From positions 3,501,080-3,565,079 of the forward strand of contig NZ_NKFP01000006.1 of the NCBI RefSeq assembly GCF_002215035.1: 64,000 nucleotides of DNA, written 5' to 3'. The notes beneath the pieces are model-generated. The model searched no databases. It had not been told where the DNA came from and saw nothing but the letters and a program-made list of their open reading frames with translations. Source of the DNA: Leptolyngbya ohadii IS1 (GTDB taxonomy: Bacteria > Cyanobacteriota > Cyanobacteriia > Elainellales > Elainellaceae). This document shows, one piece after another, positions 55,309 through 64,000 of the stretch. The stretch's first letter is position 1. Each line of letters opens with the position of its first letter. The translations under genes were made by a program, and so were the position numbers.

Positions 55309-55830
55309 ATGACATTTAACACCGATTCTCAATTACTTTCAGAAAAAGCACAGCGTATTTTTCAGTCCTATTCCGAACTGGGAATTGACGCTCGCCTCGC
55401 TCTGCTCTACCTGATTTATGAGCAAATGGGCGAATCTATTACCCCTGCGGCTCCCGTAGCGGCAGACCCTCAACTGGCTCCTGTTTTGCTGGGCGATTTC
55501 TATCAGCTTGCGAAGGATGAACAGCTTAGTGTGATGCGCGAGATTGTGAACCGCGAAGACACTGAATACTCGCGGGCGTATGGCGGTCTACGGGAAAACA
55601 ATCAGCTTGCCGTCTGGTACGCCTGGGCAAAGGGAATGGGCGATACGGTTGTGGGAATGCCCGATGGCTATCAACCCACAGAGGCAATTAATAGCGTGCT
55701 GGAGGCGATCGAAGGTCTGGAGTTTCAGGAGCAAATTTCGGTGCTGCGTCTAATTGCGGGCAGCATGGGCTACAGCGAAGTAGAGCCAATTCCGACTCAG
55801 GCAGAAACCGGAAAAACCTCCAGCCTGTAG
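55309..55830 (+). CDS. helical carotenoid protein (orange carotenoid protein N-domain homologue)
   Basis: This stand-alone homologue of the N-terminal carotenoid-binding domain of orange carotenoid protein (OCP) has 173 residues. Typical features are the first helix SEKAQRIFQSYSELGIDARL, LALLYLIYEQMGESITPAAP, LAVWYAWAKGMGD, the MPDGYQPTEAINSVLEAIEG segment and the end EQISVLRLIAGSMGYSE. The NTF2-like C-terminal domain of full OCP is absent. Members of this family bind a carotenoid and act in singlet-oxygen quenching or phycobilisome photoprotection. AAGGAG precedes the ATG at 55309. The paralogue clade cannot be assigned by eye. No carotenoid-carrier gene is adjacent. Confidence 0.88.
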   Translation: MTFNTDSQLLSEKAQRIFQSYSELGIDARLALLYLIYEQMGESITPAAPVAADPQLAPVLLGDFYQLAKDEQLSVMREIVNREDTEYSRAYGGLRENNQLAVWYAWAKGMGDTVVGMPDGYQPTEAINSVLEAIEGLEFQEQISVLRLIAGSMGYSEVEPIPTQAETGKTSSL

Positions 55831-55870
55831 AATTAGCCCCTAAAGAGCGTACTTTCCATCGAATAAGGTG

Positions 55871-55906
55871 GCTCGGTTCCCCCCAGAATTGGGGGGTTTG
55901 GGGAAC
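55871..55906. repeat. partial copy of the MITE core
   Basis: The segment GTTCCCCCCAGAATTGGGG and the following GGGGAAC match the corresponding part of the element at 45158-45336. The terminal repeats are missing. It forms a strong hairpin after the carotenoid protein gene and could end transcription. Confidence 0.6.
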
Positions 55907-55996
55907 ATTCAGGGTGCCATCTCTGGAAGGAGTTTCTGTTTAGACGCAGCAGCTCCCCCAACAAAACTATATGAGTCGAAATGAGTCAAATGGTTT

Positions 55997-57148
55997 TTAT
56001 CGCTTCAACGATCGAATAATATCCGCCATCCGATCGCCACTGTCGAGAATGGCAAGTTTTCCGGTCGCGTCTGCCATTTGCTGTAGCGCATCACTTTGCA
56101 GCGAATCAGAGGATTGGAGCAGGTGCAGCACTTTGCTGGTCAGCAGTTCCGGTGTGAGATCGGATTGCGGATACAGGAGGGCAGCTCCGGCATTGGCGAA
56201 AACTTTGGCGTTGTAGGTCTGGTGATCTTCGGCGGCAAAGGGATAGGGAATCAGAATCGAAGGGGTGTGAGTCACCGCCAGTTCGGTTAGCGTTCCGGCT
56301 CCGGCTCGGCTGATGGCAAGGGTCGATCGCCGGAAGAGTGCCGCCATTTCGCTGTAGAAGGGCAGGGCAAAATAGTGAGGATGGCTCAGGCTTTGGGCGT
56401 CTGGGTCGTTTTCGCCTGTCTGATGGACAATCCAGATTCCCGCATCTAGCCACGCTGGGGCACACTGACGTACCAGTCGATTCACTGCCACCGCCCCCTG
56501 ACTACCCCCCACTACCACAATCAGCGGCACATCGGCGGGAATGGGCAAGCCGGGAAGCGTCTCTGAACCTTTATTTATAAGGAACTGCGGACGAACGGGA
56601 GTGCCAACCTGCATCGTGCGAACCTTGGGCAAATAGGCAGCCGCTTCGCCAAACCCCAGCGCCACCACATCACACCAGCGACTCAAAAAACGAGTCACTT
56701 TTCCGGGCAGCGCATTTGATTCGTGCAGCACAACAGGCAAACCTAGCGATCGTGCCGCGACCACTGCCGGACCTGCAATATAGCCCCCGGTGGTAAACAC
56801 GGCATCGAACTGACCCTGACGCAGCAGCTTTCTCACTTTAAGAATTGACAGTCCCAGTCCAAGGGCAATCTTGACCGTCTTTAAGCTGAACTTCTGCTGA
56901 AAGCCTTCTACCGCGATCGTATGCATCGGGTACTGTTCCGGGACGAGCTGACGCTCCAGGCGATCGGGTACGCCCAGCCATTCGATGTGATAGTCAGGCA
57001 GGGCTGCGGCGGTGGCAATTGCCGGAAACAGATGTCCGCCTGTCCCGCTTGCCGCAATCAGAATCTTCTTAGAAGATTTCCCGGACGCTGATTTTCCGAC
57101 CTCGGTTCTCCCTGTCCTGGGCTGAGAATTTGCCGCTGCCTTATCCAC
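55997..57148 (-). CDS. murG: UDP-GlcNAc:lipid I N-acetylglucosaminyltransferase
   Basis: MurG makes lipid II from lipid I in peptidoglycan synthesis at the inner face of the plasma membrane. The 383-residue protein has the N-terminal motif ASGTGGHLFPAIA, the donor-domain loops FTTGGYIAGPAVV and HESNALPGKVTRFL, VVVGGSQGAVAVN, and the signature SRAGAGTLTELAV near the UDP-GlcNAc site. The first ~27 residues before KILIAASGTGG are Ser/Lys-rich and longer than in most homologues. The start could be internal, but no better ribosome binding site is seen. It is not in a visible dcw cluster. Confidence 0.95.
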   Translation of the reverse strand: MDKAAANSQPRTGRTEVGKSASGKSSKKILIAASGTGGHLFPAIATAAALPDYHIEWLGVPDRLERQLVPEQYPMHTIAVEGFQQKFSLKTVKIALGLGLSILKVRKLLRQGQFDAVFTTGGYIAGPAVVAARSLGLPVVLHESNALPGKVTRFLSRWCDVVALGFGEAAAYLPKVRTMQVGTPVRPQFLINKGSETLPGLPIPADVPLIVVVGGSQGAVAVNRLVRQCAPAWLDAGIWIVHQTGENDPDAQSLSHPHYFALPFYSEMAALFRRSTLAISRAGAGTLTELAVTHTPSILIPYPFAAEDHQTYNAKVFANAGAALLYPQSDLTPELLTSKVLHLLQSSDSLQSDALQQMADATGKLAILDSGDRMADIIRSLKR

Positions 57149-57345
57149 AATGGATCTCCCTGATTAAAGAGTTCAGATTGAAGAATTCACAGTGTTCGAT
57201 TTCCTCGTTCAATTTCCCCGGTGGAAAACGGTTTTGCATCGATGGCTCAAACAGATTAGCCTAAAATGACTGGTTAATCACCCCTGTCGCCGGATTTGTC
57301 GATCGGGGTTACGATGAATTGGTTTATTTCTTATTCGGACTTCCT

Positions 57346-58221
57346 ATGCGCCGTTTCACCGCCTTCCCTGCTGCTCCCCTATCCCGCTTCATCGCCCAAT
57401 CCCTGACTGCGGCACTTTTGATTAGCGTCGTGGCGGGTGGGTTCCATCGTGCAGTGGCTCAGGAGGCTCCGGCAAGTCCTTCAGCGAATCCTGCGGCAAG
57501 TCCTTCAAATCCAGCGGCAAACCCTGCTCCGGCTAGCGATGCACCTGCGGCGGTCACACAGCTGATTTCTCAAATCGATGCAGCAGCGAATCAGCGGAAT
57601 CCCCAGGCAGTCCTGCGGTTCTACAGTCCCCAGTTCACCCACTCGGATGGGCTAACGCGCCAAACGCTGGAGTCTACGCTGCGGCAAGTGTGGGAACGCT
57701 ACCCAAATCTGACCTACCAGACGGCGATCGATTCCTGGAGGCAGGAAGGCAATGGCTACGTTGTTGAAACCACTACCACGATTACGGGTAATCAGACTGT
57801 GGCAAACCGTCCCTCCACGCTGACGTCTACGATTCGATCGCGCCAGCAGATCCAGGGCAACCAGATTGTGCAGCAGGAAATTCTCTCGGAAACCAGCCAG
57901 GTTGCCAGCGGTGCAAAACCTCCCACGCTTGAGGTGATTTTGCCGGAACAGGTGACGATCGGACAGTCGTTTGATTTTGATGCGATCGTGCAGGAACCCC
58001 TGGAGAATCGGATTCTGCTGGGAGCCGTTCAGGATGAGCCTGTCAGCGCCAGTGGCTATTTGCAAACCACCCCGCTGGAATTTGAGGTGCTGTCCGCAGG
58101 CGGTTTGTTTAAGCAGGGTCGTGCTGCTGCTGTTCCGGGTGAGCGATGGATTTCCGGTGTGATTGTACGAGATGACGGAATTACCGCCGTTTCCCAGCGG
58201 ATGCAGGTTGTTCGTCCGTAG
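57346..58221 (+). CDS. exported NTF2/SnoaL-like protein
   Basis: A protein of about 291 residues. The signal peptide is clear (FIAQSLTAALLISVVAGGFH then AVAQE). A Pro/Ala/Ser linker of AASPSANP type follows. Residues about 75-180 resemble an NTF2-like domain (AANQRNPQAVLRFYSPQFTH and TTTITGNQTVANRPSTLTST). A beta-rich C-terminal domain begins near PPTLEVILPEQVTIGQSF. The ATG at 57346 fits the signal peptide better than the upstream TTG. It diverges from murG and converges on menB. The function is unknown. Confidence 0.7.
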   Translation: MRRFTAFPAAPLSRFIAQSLTAALLISVVAGGFHRAVAQEAPASPSANPAASPSNPAANPAPASDAPAAVTQLISQIDAAANQRNPQAVLRFYSPQFTHSDGLTRQTLESTLRQVWERYPNLTYQTAIDSWRQEGNGYVVETTTTITGNQTVANRPSTLTSTIRSRQQIQGNQIVQQEILSETSQVASGAKPPTLEVILPEQVTIGQSFDFDAIVQEPLENRILLGAVQDEPVSASGYLQTTPLEFEVLSAGGLFKQGRAAAVPGERWISGVIVRDDGITAVSQRMQVVRP

Positions 58222-58231
58222 CTCACAGGCT

Positions 58232-59065
58232 TTAAGGTAACCAGGGATATTGTCTGAAGTCCGGCGGGCGCTTCTCCAGAAATGCCTGCTTTCCTTCTGC
58301 GCCCTCTTCCGTCATGTAGTACAGCAACGTTGCGTTTCCGGCGAGTTCCTGTAAGCCTGCCTGTCCATCGCAGTCGGCGTTAAAGGCAGCTTTGAGGCAG
58401 CGAATGGCGATCGGGCTTTTCTGCAAAATTTCCTGTGCCCACTGGATGCCCTCGGCTTCGAGCTGTTCGACGGGAACAACGCAGTTGACCAAGCCCATGT
58501 CTAACGCCTGCTGCGCGTCGTATTGGCGGCAAAGGAACCAGATTTCCCGCGCCTTTTTCTGACCGACCACCCGCGCTAGATAGCTTGCGCCAAAGCCCCC
58601 GTCAAAGCTGCCCACCTTCGGACCCGTTTGACCAAAAATTGCATTGTCTGCGGCGATCGACAAATCGCAAATCAGATGCAGCACATGACCGCCACCGATC
58701 GCATAGCCCGCCACCAGCGCGATTACGACTTTAGGCATCGATCGAATCAGCCGCTGCAAGTCCAGCACGTTCAGCCGGGGAATCCCTGCATCGTCCACAT
58801 AGCCCGCTTCGCCACGCACACTCTGATCGCCACCCGAACAGAAAGCGTATTTGCCGTCCGTATGCGGTCCCGCTCCCGTAAACAAAACTACGCCGATCGA
58901 GGTATCCTCTCGCGCATCCACAAAGGCATCGTAGAGTTCAAACACGGTCTTGGGGCGAAAGGCGTTTCGCTTGTGGGGACGGTTGATCGTAATTTTGGCG
59001 ATGCCGTCGGCTTTGTGATAGAGGATGTCTTCGTAGGTTTTGGCGACCTGCCATTCGACTTGCAT
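58232..59065 (-). CDS. menB: 1,4-dihydroxy-2-naphthoyl-CoA synthase
   Basis: MenB closes the naphthoquinone ring in phylloquinone (photosystem I secondary acceptor) synthesis. The 277-residue crotonase-fold protein has [20 protein letters not shown], the oxyanion segment [20 protein letters not shown] typical of MenB, and the active-site region [20 protein letters not shown] with [20 protein letters not shown]. The end [12 protein letters not shown] is also characteristic. It stands alone; the rest of the pathway is not in the window. Its stop codon is 10 bases from that of the NTF2-like gene. Confidence 0.96.
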   Translation of the reverse strand: MQVEWQVAKTYEDILYHKADGIAKITINRPHKRNAFRPKTVFELYDAFVDAREDTSIGVVLFTGAGPHTDGKYAFCSGGDQSVRGEAGYVDDAGIPRLNVLDLQRLIRSMPKVVIALVAGYAIGGGHVLHLICDLSIAADNAIFGQTGPKVGSFDGGFGASYLARVVGQKKAREIWFLCRQYDAQQALDMGLVNCVVPVEQLEAEGIQWAQEILQKSPIAIRCLKAAFNADCDGQAGLQELAGNATLLYYMTEEGAEGKQAFLEKRPPDFRQYPWLP

Positions 59066-59121
59066 AGAGCGGAAAACGCGAAGGGTGCAATCCCTTAGTT
59101 TAGCGGGTCAGGACTGCAACT

Positions 59122-60177
59122 TTATTCAGAAGATGATTCAGACGGTTGTTCAGAAGATTCTGAAGTGAGTTTTTGTGAGGCAAAGGTATTCCGTTCCCAG
59201 AACACCCCATCTGCCCATCCCTGAATGGTTTTGTCCTGGGCGGCAAGCTCTAGCCGTTTGGCGGCAAGCAGGCAATACTCTTCGCTCAGTTCAATTCCCA
59301 GCCCCATTCGATCGAGTTTTTGACAAACCGCAGTCGTCGTGCCGCTTCCCAGAAAAGGATCAAGGACACGATCGCCCGGATTGCTGCTGGCAAGGATGAG
59401 CTTGGCGATCAGCTTTTCGCTTTTCTGTGTCGGATGGTCGGTGTTTTCGGGCATTGACCAGAAAGGAATGGTGATGTCTGTCCAGAGGTTTGAGGGATGG
59501 GTATCGCGATAGTTGCCGTTTTGCGTGGTTGTCCAATCCTTCGGCAAACCTTGCTCATTCCGATAGGGGGCAACCACCTTTCGCCGCAGTTTCACCGCAT
59601 CTACGTTAAAGGTATAGCGATCGGACATTGTGCAAAACCAGATATCCTCGCTGGCATTTTTCCAGTTAGACTTTGCGCCCCTGCCCTTTTCCCGCTCCCA
59701 GGTAATCCGATTTCGGACAGTGAAGTGCGTTGATGCGATCGTAAAAATTGAAATCGAAGTCAGCCAATCCCCGCAAATATAAATTGTTGCCGTTTCCTTT
59801 AAGAGCGGCTTCAAAGTAACGATGACCCGATCGAGCCAAGCAGAGTATTCGTCGATCGTCTGTCGAGAAAATCGATAGCCGTCAAATTCCTTGCTCAGGT
59901 TGTAGGGCGGATCAAGAATCAGCAAATCCACCGAATTTTGGGGCAGCAGCGGCGCAATTTGCAGCGAGTCTCCGTGAATTATTCCGCTCGGCAATTCCGT
60001 TAAAGGATGGGCTGGCAAAGTTTGGGTTACTCGATCGCGAAGGGAGAGACGATCGGCTTCCGTTAATTCGATCGTGCGGTTGCGGGGGGCACGGTTTCGC
60101 GGGGGGATTTGCGGCGATGTCTGTGGAAATATTGGCGACGAGAAATGTGAGTACGTTTGTTCATCTTTTCCGGTCAT
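59122..60177 (-). CDS. solitary DNA methyltransferase (DPPY type, beta-class order)
   Basis: An S-adenosylmethionine-dependent DNA methyltransferase of 351 residues. The catalytic motif DPPYNLSKEFDGY is at about 85-97. The cofactor motif DRVLDPFLGSGTTTAVC follows towards the C-terminus (about 260), which is the beta-class order. HPTQKSEKLIAKLILASS precedes it. DPPY fits N6-adenine or N4-cytosine methylation. The closing segment QGWADGVFWERNTF resembles, from memory, conserved solitary methyltransferases of cyanobacteria, one of which methylates GGCC in Synechocystis. Target identity is therefore only a suggestion. No cognate restriction enzyme gene is adjacent. It diverges from sbcD. Confidence 0.88.
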   Translation of the reverse strand: MTGKDEQTYSHFSSPIFPQTSPQIPPRNRAPRNRTIELTEADRLSLRDRVTQTLPAHPLTELPSGIIHGDSLQIAPLLPQNSVDLLILDPPYNLSKEFDGYRFSRQTIDEYSAWLDRVIVTLKPLLKETATIYICGDWLTSISIFTIASTHFTVRNRITWEREKGRGAKSNWKNASEDIWFCTMSDRYTFNVDAVKLRRKVVAPYRNEQGLPKDWTTTQNGNYRDTHPSNLWTDITIPFWSMPENTDHPTQKSEKLIAKLILASSNPGDRVLDPFLGSGTTTAVCQKLDRMGLGIELSEEYCLLAAKRLELAAQDKTIQGWADGVFWERNTFASQKLTSESSEQPSESSSE

Positions 60178-60325
60178 CTGCGGTAGAATTCGAGCATTCC
60201 TCTCATATTGCCACTGTTATAAGAATGCGGATTTGTTGAGGGTAAGTTTGGACTTTGAGATCCCTCCTAATTTCTACAGTTCAAACCTTGCCCGATCGCC
60301 TTTGCCGGATCGTTCTGCTCGAATC

Positions 60326-61627
60326 ATGATCAAACTCCTTCATCTCTCTGACATCCACCTGGGAAGCGGCTTTTCCCACGGACGGATTAACCCTGAAACG
60401 GGATTGAATACCCGCCTGGAAGACTTTGTGCGATCGCTGAGTCACTGTATCGATCGGGCGATTGCCGAACCCGTGGATCTGGTGCTGTTTGGCGGAGATG
60501 CCTTCCCGGATGCCACACCGCCGCCGATCGTCCAGGAATTATTTGCCGCGCAGTTTCGCCGCCTGGTGGATGCTCAGATTCCGACAGTGTTGCTGGTGGG
60601 CAACCACGATCAGCACTCGCAGGGGCAGGGAGGCGCGAGTTTATGTATCTACCGAACGCTGGGCGTACCGGGCTTTGTGGTGGGCGATCGGCTGGCAACT
60701 CACAAAATTCAGACCCGCAGCGGCGCAATTCAAATCATTACCCTCCCCTGGCTCACCCGATCGACCCTGCTCACCCGTCCCGAAACCGAGGGGCTGTCCC
60801 TAGCAGACGTGAATCACCTGTTAACCGATCGCCTGCGAGTTGCCCTGGAAGGCGAGATTCGTCAGCTTGACCCCACCCTGCCCACGGTGCTGCTGGCGCA
60901 TCTGATGACCGATACGGCACGATTTGGCGCAGAGAGATTCCTGGCAGTCGGCAAAGGCTTTACCGTCCCTCTCAACGTCCTCACCCGTCCCTGCTTCGAC
61001 TATGTGGCATTGGGTCACGTTCATAAGCATCAAGTTCTGGCAGAACAGCCCCTCGTCGTCTATCCCGGCAGCATTGAGCGGGTGGATTTTAGCGAAGAAG
61101 CAGAGGACAAAGGCTATGTCGTGGTTAACGTTGATTCTGGCTCAGCGGAGATGGAGTTTTGTCCGCTTCCGGTTCGTCCGTTTCGCACGATTCGAGTTGA
61201 TCTCTCCGAATCCAATGATCCTCAGTCGGTTTTGCTGAAGGCGATCGAGTCTACGGAAATTGATGATGCAGTGGTCAGGTTGATCTACGAGGTGCGATCG
61301 GAACAGTTGGATGCGATCGATCAGGCGGCAATCCATCAGGCACTCAGCGCAGCACACACCTACACGATTCAGGCGGATCTGGTGAGTCAGTTGGCTCGTC
61401 CGCGTCTGCCGGAACTGGGTACCGGGACTTGTTTAACGCCGATCGACGCTCTCAAGACCTATCTAGAAAATCAGCCCCACCTGTCGGAACTGGCGGCAGA
61501 AATGCTGGAAACGGCTCATTTACTGCTGTCTACCGAAGAGGAATGGGCAGGAGTGGGGGATTTGAAACTGCCGGACGAGGATTGGCTGCTGGAGGAACCT
61601 GCGAACGAGCAGTTGAGATTGCTCTAA
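60326..61627 (+). CDS. sbcD: SbcD-like DNA repair metallophosphoesterase
   Basis: This 433-residue Mn-dependent nuclease subunit belongs to the SbcD/Mre11 family. The metal-binding motifs are HLSDIHLG, VLFGGDAFPD, LVGNHDQHSQGQGG, LLAHLMTD and ALGHVHKHQVL. They are all present and in order. The C-terminal ~180 residues form the capping and partner-binding region. The partner SbcC is not in the window. The ATG used starts MIKLLHLSDIHLG, matching the family; the longer upstream frame is not supported. It is divergent from the DNA methyltransferase gene. Confidence 0.92.
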   Translation: MIKLLHLSDIHLGSGFSHGRINPETGLNTRLEDFVRSLSHCIDRAIAEPVDLVLFGGDAFPDATPPPIVQELFAAQFRRLVDAQIPTVLLVGNHDQHSQGQGGASLCIYRTLGVPGFVVGDRLATHKIQTRSGAIQIITLPWLTRSTLLTRPETEGLSLADVNHLLTDRLRVALEGEIRQLDPTLPTVLLAHLMTDTARFGAERFLAVGKGFTVPLNVLTRPCFDYVALGHVHKHQVLAEQPLVVYPGSIERVDFSEEAEDKGYVVVNVDSGSAEMEFCPLPVRPFRTIRVDLSESNDPQSVLLKAIESTEIDDAVVRLIYEVRSEQLDAIDQAAIHQALSAAHTYTIQADLVSQLARPRLPELGTGTCLTPIDALKTYLENQPHLSELAAEMLETAHLLLSTEEEWAGVGDLKLPDEDWLLEEPANEQLRLL

Positions 61628-61809
61628 TTGTCTGCTTAACAGTCCAGATTTTGATGGCCAGATTTTGATGGTATGATCTAGCTTCTGGATACTATAATTG
61701 CTAGTTGGGCAACCAAATCAGGTTAACCAATTAGAGTTTATTTTGCTGGCTGCATCCTCAACCGAAGCAGTGAGCAGTATTTTTTTGAACAGGAGCAACA
61801 TTTTCAGGC

Positions 61810-62061
61810 ATGATCAAGCTGCGATTAAAGCGGTTCGGTAAGAAGTTTGAGGCGAGCTACCGGATTGTGGCAATGAACGACACCTCTCGCCGGGACGGTC
61901 GCGCCCTCGAAGAATTGGGCTTTTACAACCCCAGAACTGACGAAGTAAAGCTGAAGGAAGATGCGATTCGTCGCCGCCTGGAGCAGGGCGCACAGCCAAC
62001 CGATACCGTGCGTCGCATTCTGGAGAAAGCCAATCTGGTTCCCGCTCGGTATAAAGGCTAA
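61810..62061 (+). CDS. rpsP: 30S ribosomal protein S16
   Basis: The protein has 83 residues, complete, with the family start [20 protein letters not shown] and the segment [20 protein letters not shown]. It is a structural component of the 30S subunit. AGGAG lies about 14 bases before the ATG. The KH-domain gene and phoH follow on the same strand, a gene order known from other cyanobacteria. Confidence 0.97.
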   Translation: MIKLRLKRFGKKFEASYRIVAMNDTSRRDGRALEELGFYNPRTDEVKLKEDAIRRRLEQGAQPTDTVRRILEKANLVPARYKG

Positions 62062-62252
62062 GACCTAAAGTTAGAACCTGAATTCGGGCAAGTTGGGTGA
62101 GATGGGTTAAGGGCTGTTTGACAAGGTGTCCGTTCTACCCGAACCGCCCCCCTCACTCTCCAATTATTTCTCTCCGCTCCTCAGGAGCGAGTAGGGAGAA
62201 TCAGCTAAGCCATCCGACAAGAAGTTTCATCTGGCATCATTCGATTAAACCT

Positions 62253-62627
62253 GTGTCTCAAACCAGCCCCGATTACACTAAACTTGTGCGCTTCCTGGTG
62301 CAGCCGTTTCTAGATTCCCCAGAATCCCTGCGGATGGATTGCGAAGTTTCTCCGCGTACCTCGCGTGTGCTGATTCGTCTGGCAATCGAGGGAGAGGACA
62401 AAGGGCGAGTCTTTGGGCGGGGCGGACGCAATATTCAGGCAATCCGGACAGTCGTTCAGGCATTGGCGCAAGCAGCAGGACACGCTGTACATCTAGAAGT
62501 TTTTGGCGGCACAGGCGGACAGCCCCACGGACGGGACGAGCGCAGAGATGATCGGAGAGACGATCGCAGACATGGCGGAGATAGACCTCCCCGATCGCAG
62601 CCTTCCCGCAGACCTCGTTCCCGCTAG
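62253..62627 (+). CDS. khpA: KhpA-like KH-domain RNA-binding protein
   Basis: This protein of about 124 residues carries a type II KH domain: VRFLVQPFLDSPESLRMDCE and RLAIEGEDKGRVFGRGGRNI, with the GRGG loop that contacts RNA, then QAIRTVVQALAQAAG. The C-terminal ~35 residues are an Arg/Asp/Gly-rich RGG-like tail not found in short KhpA proteins. The chosen start is GTG, because the upstream extension reads through a hairpin region with no family resemblance. The ribosome binding site is weak. It lies between rpsP and phoH; KhpA proteins regulate RNA in other bacteria. Confidence 0.85.
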   Translation: MSQTSPDYTKLVRFLVQPFLDSPESLRMDCEVSPRTSRVLIRLAIEGEDKGRVFGRGGRNIQAIRTVVQALAQAAGHAVHLEVFGGTGGQPHGRDERRDDRRDDRRHGGDRPPRSQPSRRPRSR

Positions 62628-62708
62628 GGTGAGCATCCGAAGAACCCGATAAATTTGCTAATGTCGTAGTAGAGCTAGCGGTTTCAACGTTCCCCTGGCT
62701 CAAACTGA

Positions 62709-63701
62709 ATGGGAACTACGCTTACAATCGATTTACCAACCCCCGCAAGCGCGATCGCTCTGGCAGGTCCGCAGGAATCTAACCTGAAGTACCTGAGTCA
62801 GCAAACTGGAGCCTCCCTGGTTCTGCGAGGGCAGTCTGTTTTAATTACCGGAACCGAGAATCAGGTCGAACTGACGCAAAGGCTGATTCGATCGCTCGAA
62901 CCCTACTGGAGTCAGGACAAGCCGATTACCGAAGTCGATATTCAGACCGTCCGCCACGCGATTAATACGCACCGGGAAGACGACCTGGAAATGCTGCAAC
63001 GGGACGTCATTGTCCGCACTCGCAAGGGCGAAGAAATCCGGGCAAAAACCTTTAAGCAGCGGCAGTACATCGAATCGATTCGCAAGAATGATCTGACCTT
63101 TTGCATTGGACCTGCTGGTACCGGGAAAACCTATCTGGCAGCAATGGTGGCAGTCCAGGCGCTTCTGGCGAATCAGGTAGAGCGACTAATTCTCACCCGT
63201 CCGGCAGTCGAGGCAGGGGAGAAGCTGGGCTTTCTGCCCGGAGATCTTCAGCAAAAGGTTAACCCCTATCTGCGTCCGCTCTACGATGCGCTGTACGAAA
63301 TGATCGAGCCGGAGAAGATCGCCAACCTGATGGAGCGCGGCATTATCGAAGTGGCACCGATCGCCTATATGCGTGGACGGACGCTGAACAACGCCTTTGT
63401 GATTCTGGACGAGGCGCAAAACACCACTCCGGCACAAATGAAAATGGTGCTGACCCGCATTGGATTTCGATCGCGCATGGTGGTTACGGGAGACATTACC
63501 CAGACCGATTTGCCGTCCTACCAGGAGTCGGGATTAGCCGTCGCGCAGCGCATCCTGAAGAACGTGGATGGAATTGCTTTTTGCCAGTTGACTAAGGCAG
63601 ACGTGGTACGAAACCCACTGGTGCAGAGAATTGTGGCAGCCTATGAGTCGTTTGAGCAGCCGCAGAAGGAGCAGCGGGGCGATCGTGCGCCCTCCCCTTA
63701 A
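62709..63701 (+). CDS. phoH: PhoH-family ATPase
   Basis: PhoH-like P-loop ATPase of 330 residues. An N-terminal KH-like part is at about 10-85. The ATPase has Walker A GPAGTGKTYLAAM (about 138-150), the Walker B segment AFVILDEAQNTTPAQMKMVL and the sensor motif VVTGDITQTDLPSYQESGLA. Family members are linked to RNA metabolism and phosphate starvation. The start ATG is 81 bases after the KH gene. The last ~10 residues are polar and variable. No phosphate-box sequence was recognised upstream. Confidence 0.95.
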   Translation: MGTTLTIDLPTPASAIALAGPQESNLKYLSQQTGASLVLRGQSVLITGTENQVELTQRLIRSLEPYWSQDKPITEVDIQTVRHAINTHREDDLEMLQRDVIVRTRKGEEIRAKTFKQRQYIESIRKNDLTFCIGPAGTGKTYLAAMVAVQALLANQVERLILTRPAVEAGEKLGFLPGDLQQKVNPYLRPLYDALYEMIEPEKIANLMERGIIEVAPIAYMRGRTLNNAFVILDEAQNTTPAQMKMVLTRIGFRSRMVVTGDITQTDLPSYQESGLAVAQRILKNVDGIAFCQLTKADVVRNPLVQRIVAAYESFEQPQKEQRGDRAPSP

Positions 63702-64000
63702 AATTCCTTTCTCATTCCCAAGAGAGGGACTTTGAGAGGCACAGGCTTCTTGAGTTCACAGAGAATTTGTACGGCTCCGGCTCCCCCTCTCTCAAGTTGG
63801 GAAAAGAGCTTGGGGGAGGAGAGCTTTCACGCGAGCAATCCATACATCCGATAATCTTTCAAACTGTGAATCTGCGTAACAAAACTGTAGCCTCATAAAT
63901 TTTCCTAACCAGACGATCGCATCTCACTCATCGGCGAGTTAATCTTAAGTTAAAGCACTTGGGATCGAGTTTTAACTGTTAGCTTTTAGCATTTCCTTCC
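63702..64000. other. intergenic end of window with an inverted repeat
   Basis: No gene is visible after phoH. An imperfect inverted pair, TCCCAAGAGAGGG (63716-63728) and CCCTCTCTCAAGTTGGGA (63785-63802), frames an ~87-base segment of a kind that recurs, from memory, in cyanobacterial intergenic DNA. The remaining bases are AT-rich and featureless. Confidence 0.45.

Overview
The window is chromosomal DNA from a cyanobacterium, most likely a filamentous Leptolyngbya/Oscillatoria-type lineage. It carries psaE, a stand-alone helical carotenoid protein, menB of phylloquinone synthesis, an atpD-atpC pair and many GCGATCGC (HIP1) octamers. It also shows the usual cyanobacterial excess of Hanks-type kinases, STAND ATPases, CHAT proteases and TPR proteins. 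Lineage is inferred from gene content only.

Layout. 1-2.7 kb: a broken edge gene, a small unknown gene, a Gfo/Idh/MocA oxidoreductase and a membrane-anchored helical-repeat protein. 2.9-17 kb: a signalling or conflict island. It holds a divergent pair of HTH-like proteins (one a STAND ATPase), a CHAT protease with a small coiled-coil partner, a Uma2 nuclease, and an operon of STAND ATPase, Ser/Thr kinase-TPR and secreted TPR protein. 17.5-22 kb: a small operon with an acyltransferase carrying the LuxI signature residues, an SGNH hydrolase and a truncated M10 metallopeptidase. 22.6-24.5 kb: a kinase-WD40 receptor.

25-34.6 kb: a redox locus. Two FHA-ferredoxin-reductase paralogues (one with a C-terminal 2Fe-2S domain) flank a flavin amine oxidase fused to an LCIB-type carbonic anhydrase domain. 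A NapH/NosR-like polyferredoxin and a secreted helical protein lie upstream in the same minus-strand run. I regard this as the best candidate for an undescribed system. 35-45 kb: a type I secretion locus with an RTX protein, a parvulin-like protein, an ABC exporter with cNMP-binding and degenerate C39 domains, an HlyD adaptor and a CHRD/RTX cargo. 45.4-46.8 kb: an intact insertion sequence with perfect 9-bp target duplications.

47-64 kb is mostly housekeeping: dinB, atpC/atpD, an XPB-like helicase whose 5' end is wrecked by a 352-bp perfect palindrome, psaE, the carotenoid protein, murG, menB, a DNA methyltransferase, sbcD, rpsP, a KH-domain gene and phoH. Two full copies of a ~178-bp MITE-like element and many 11-13 bp tandem repeats are scattered through the window. 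I recognised no tRNA, rRNA or CRISPR array.
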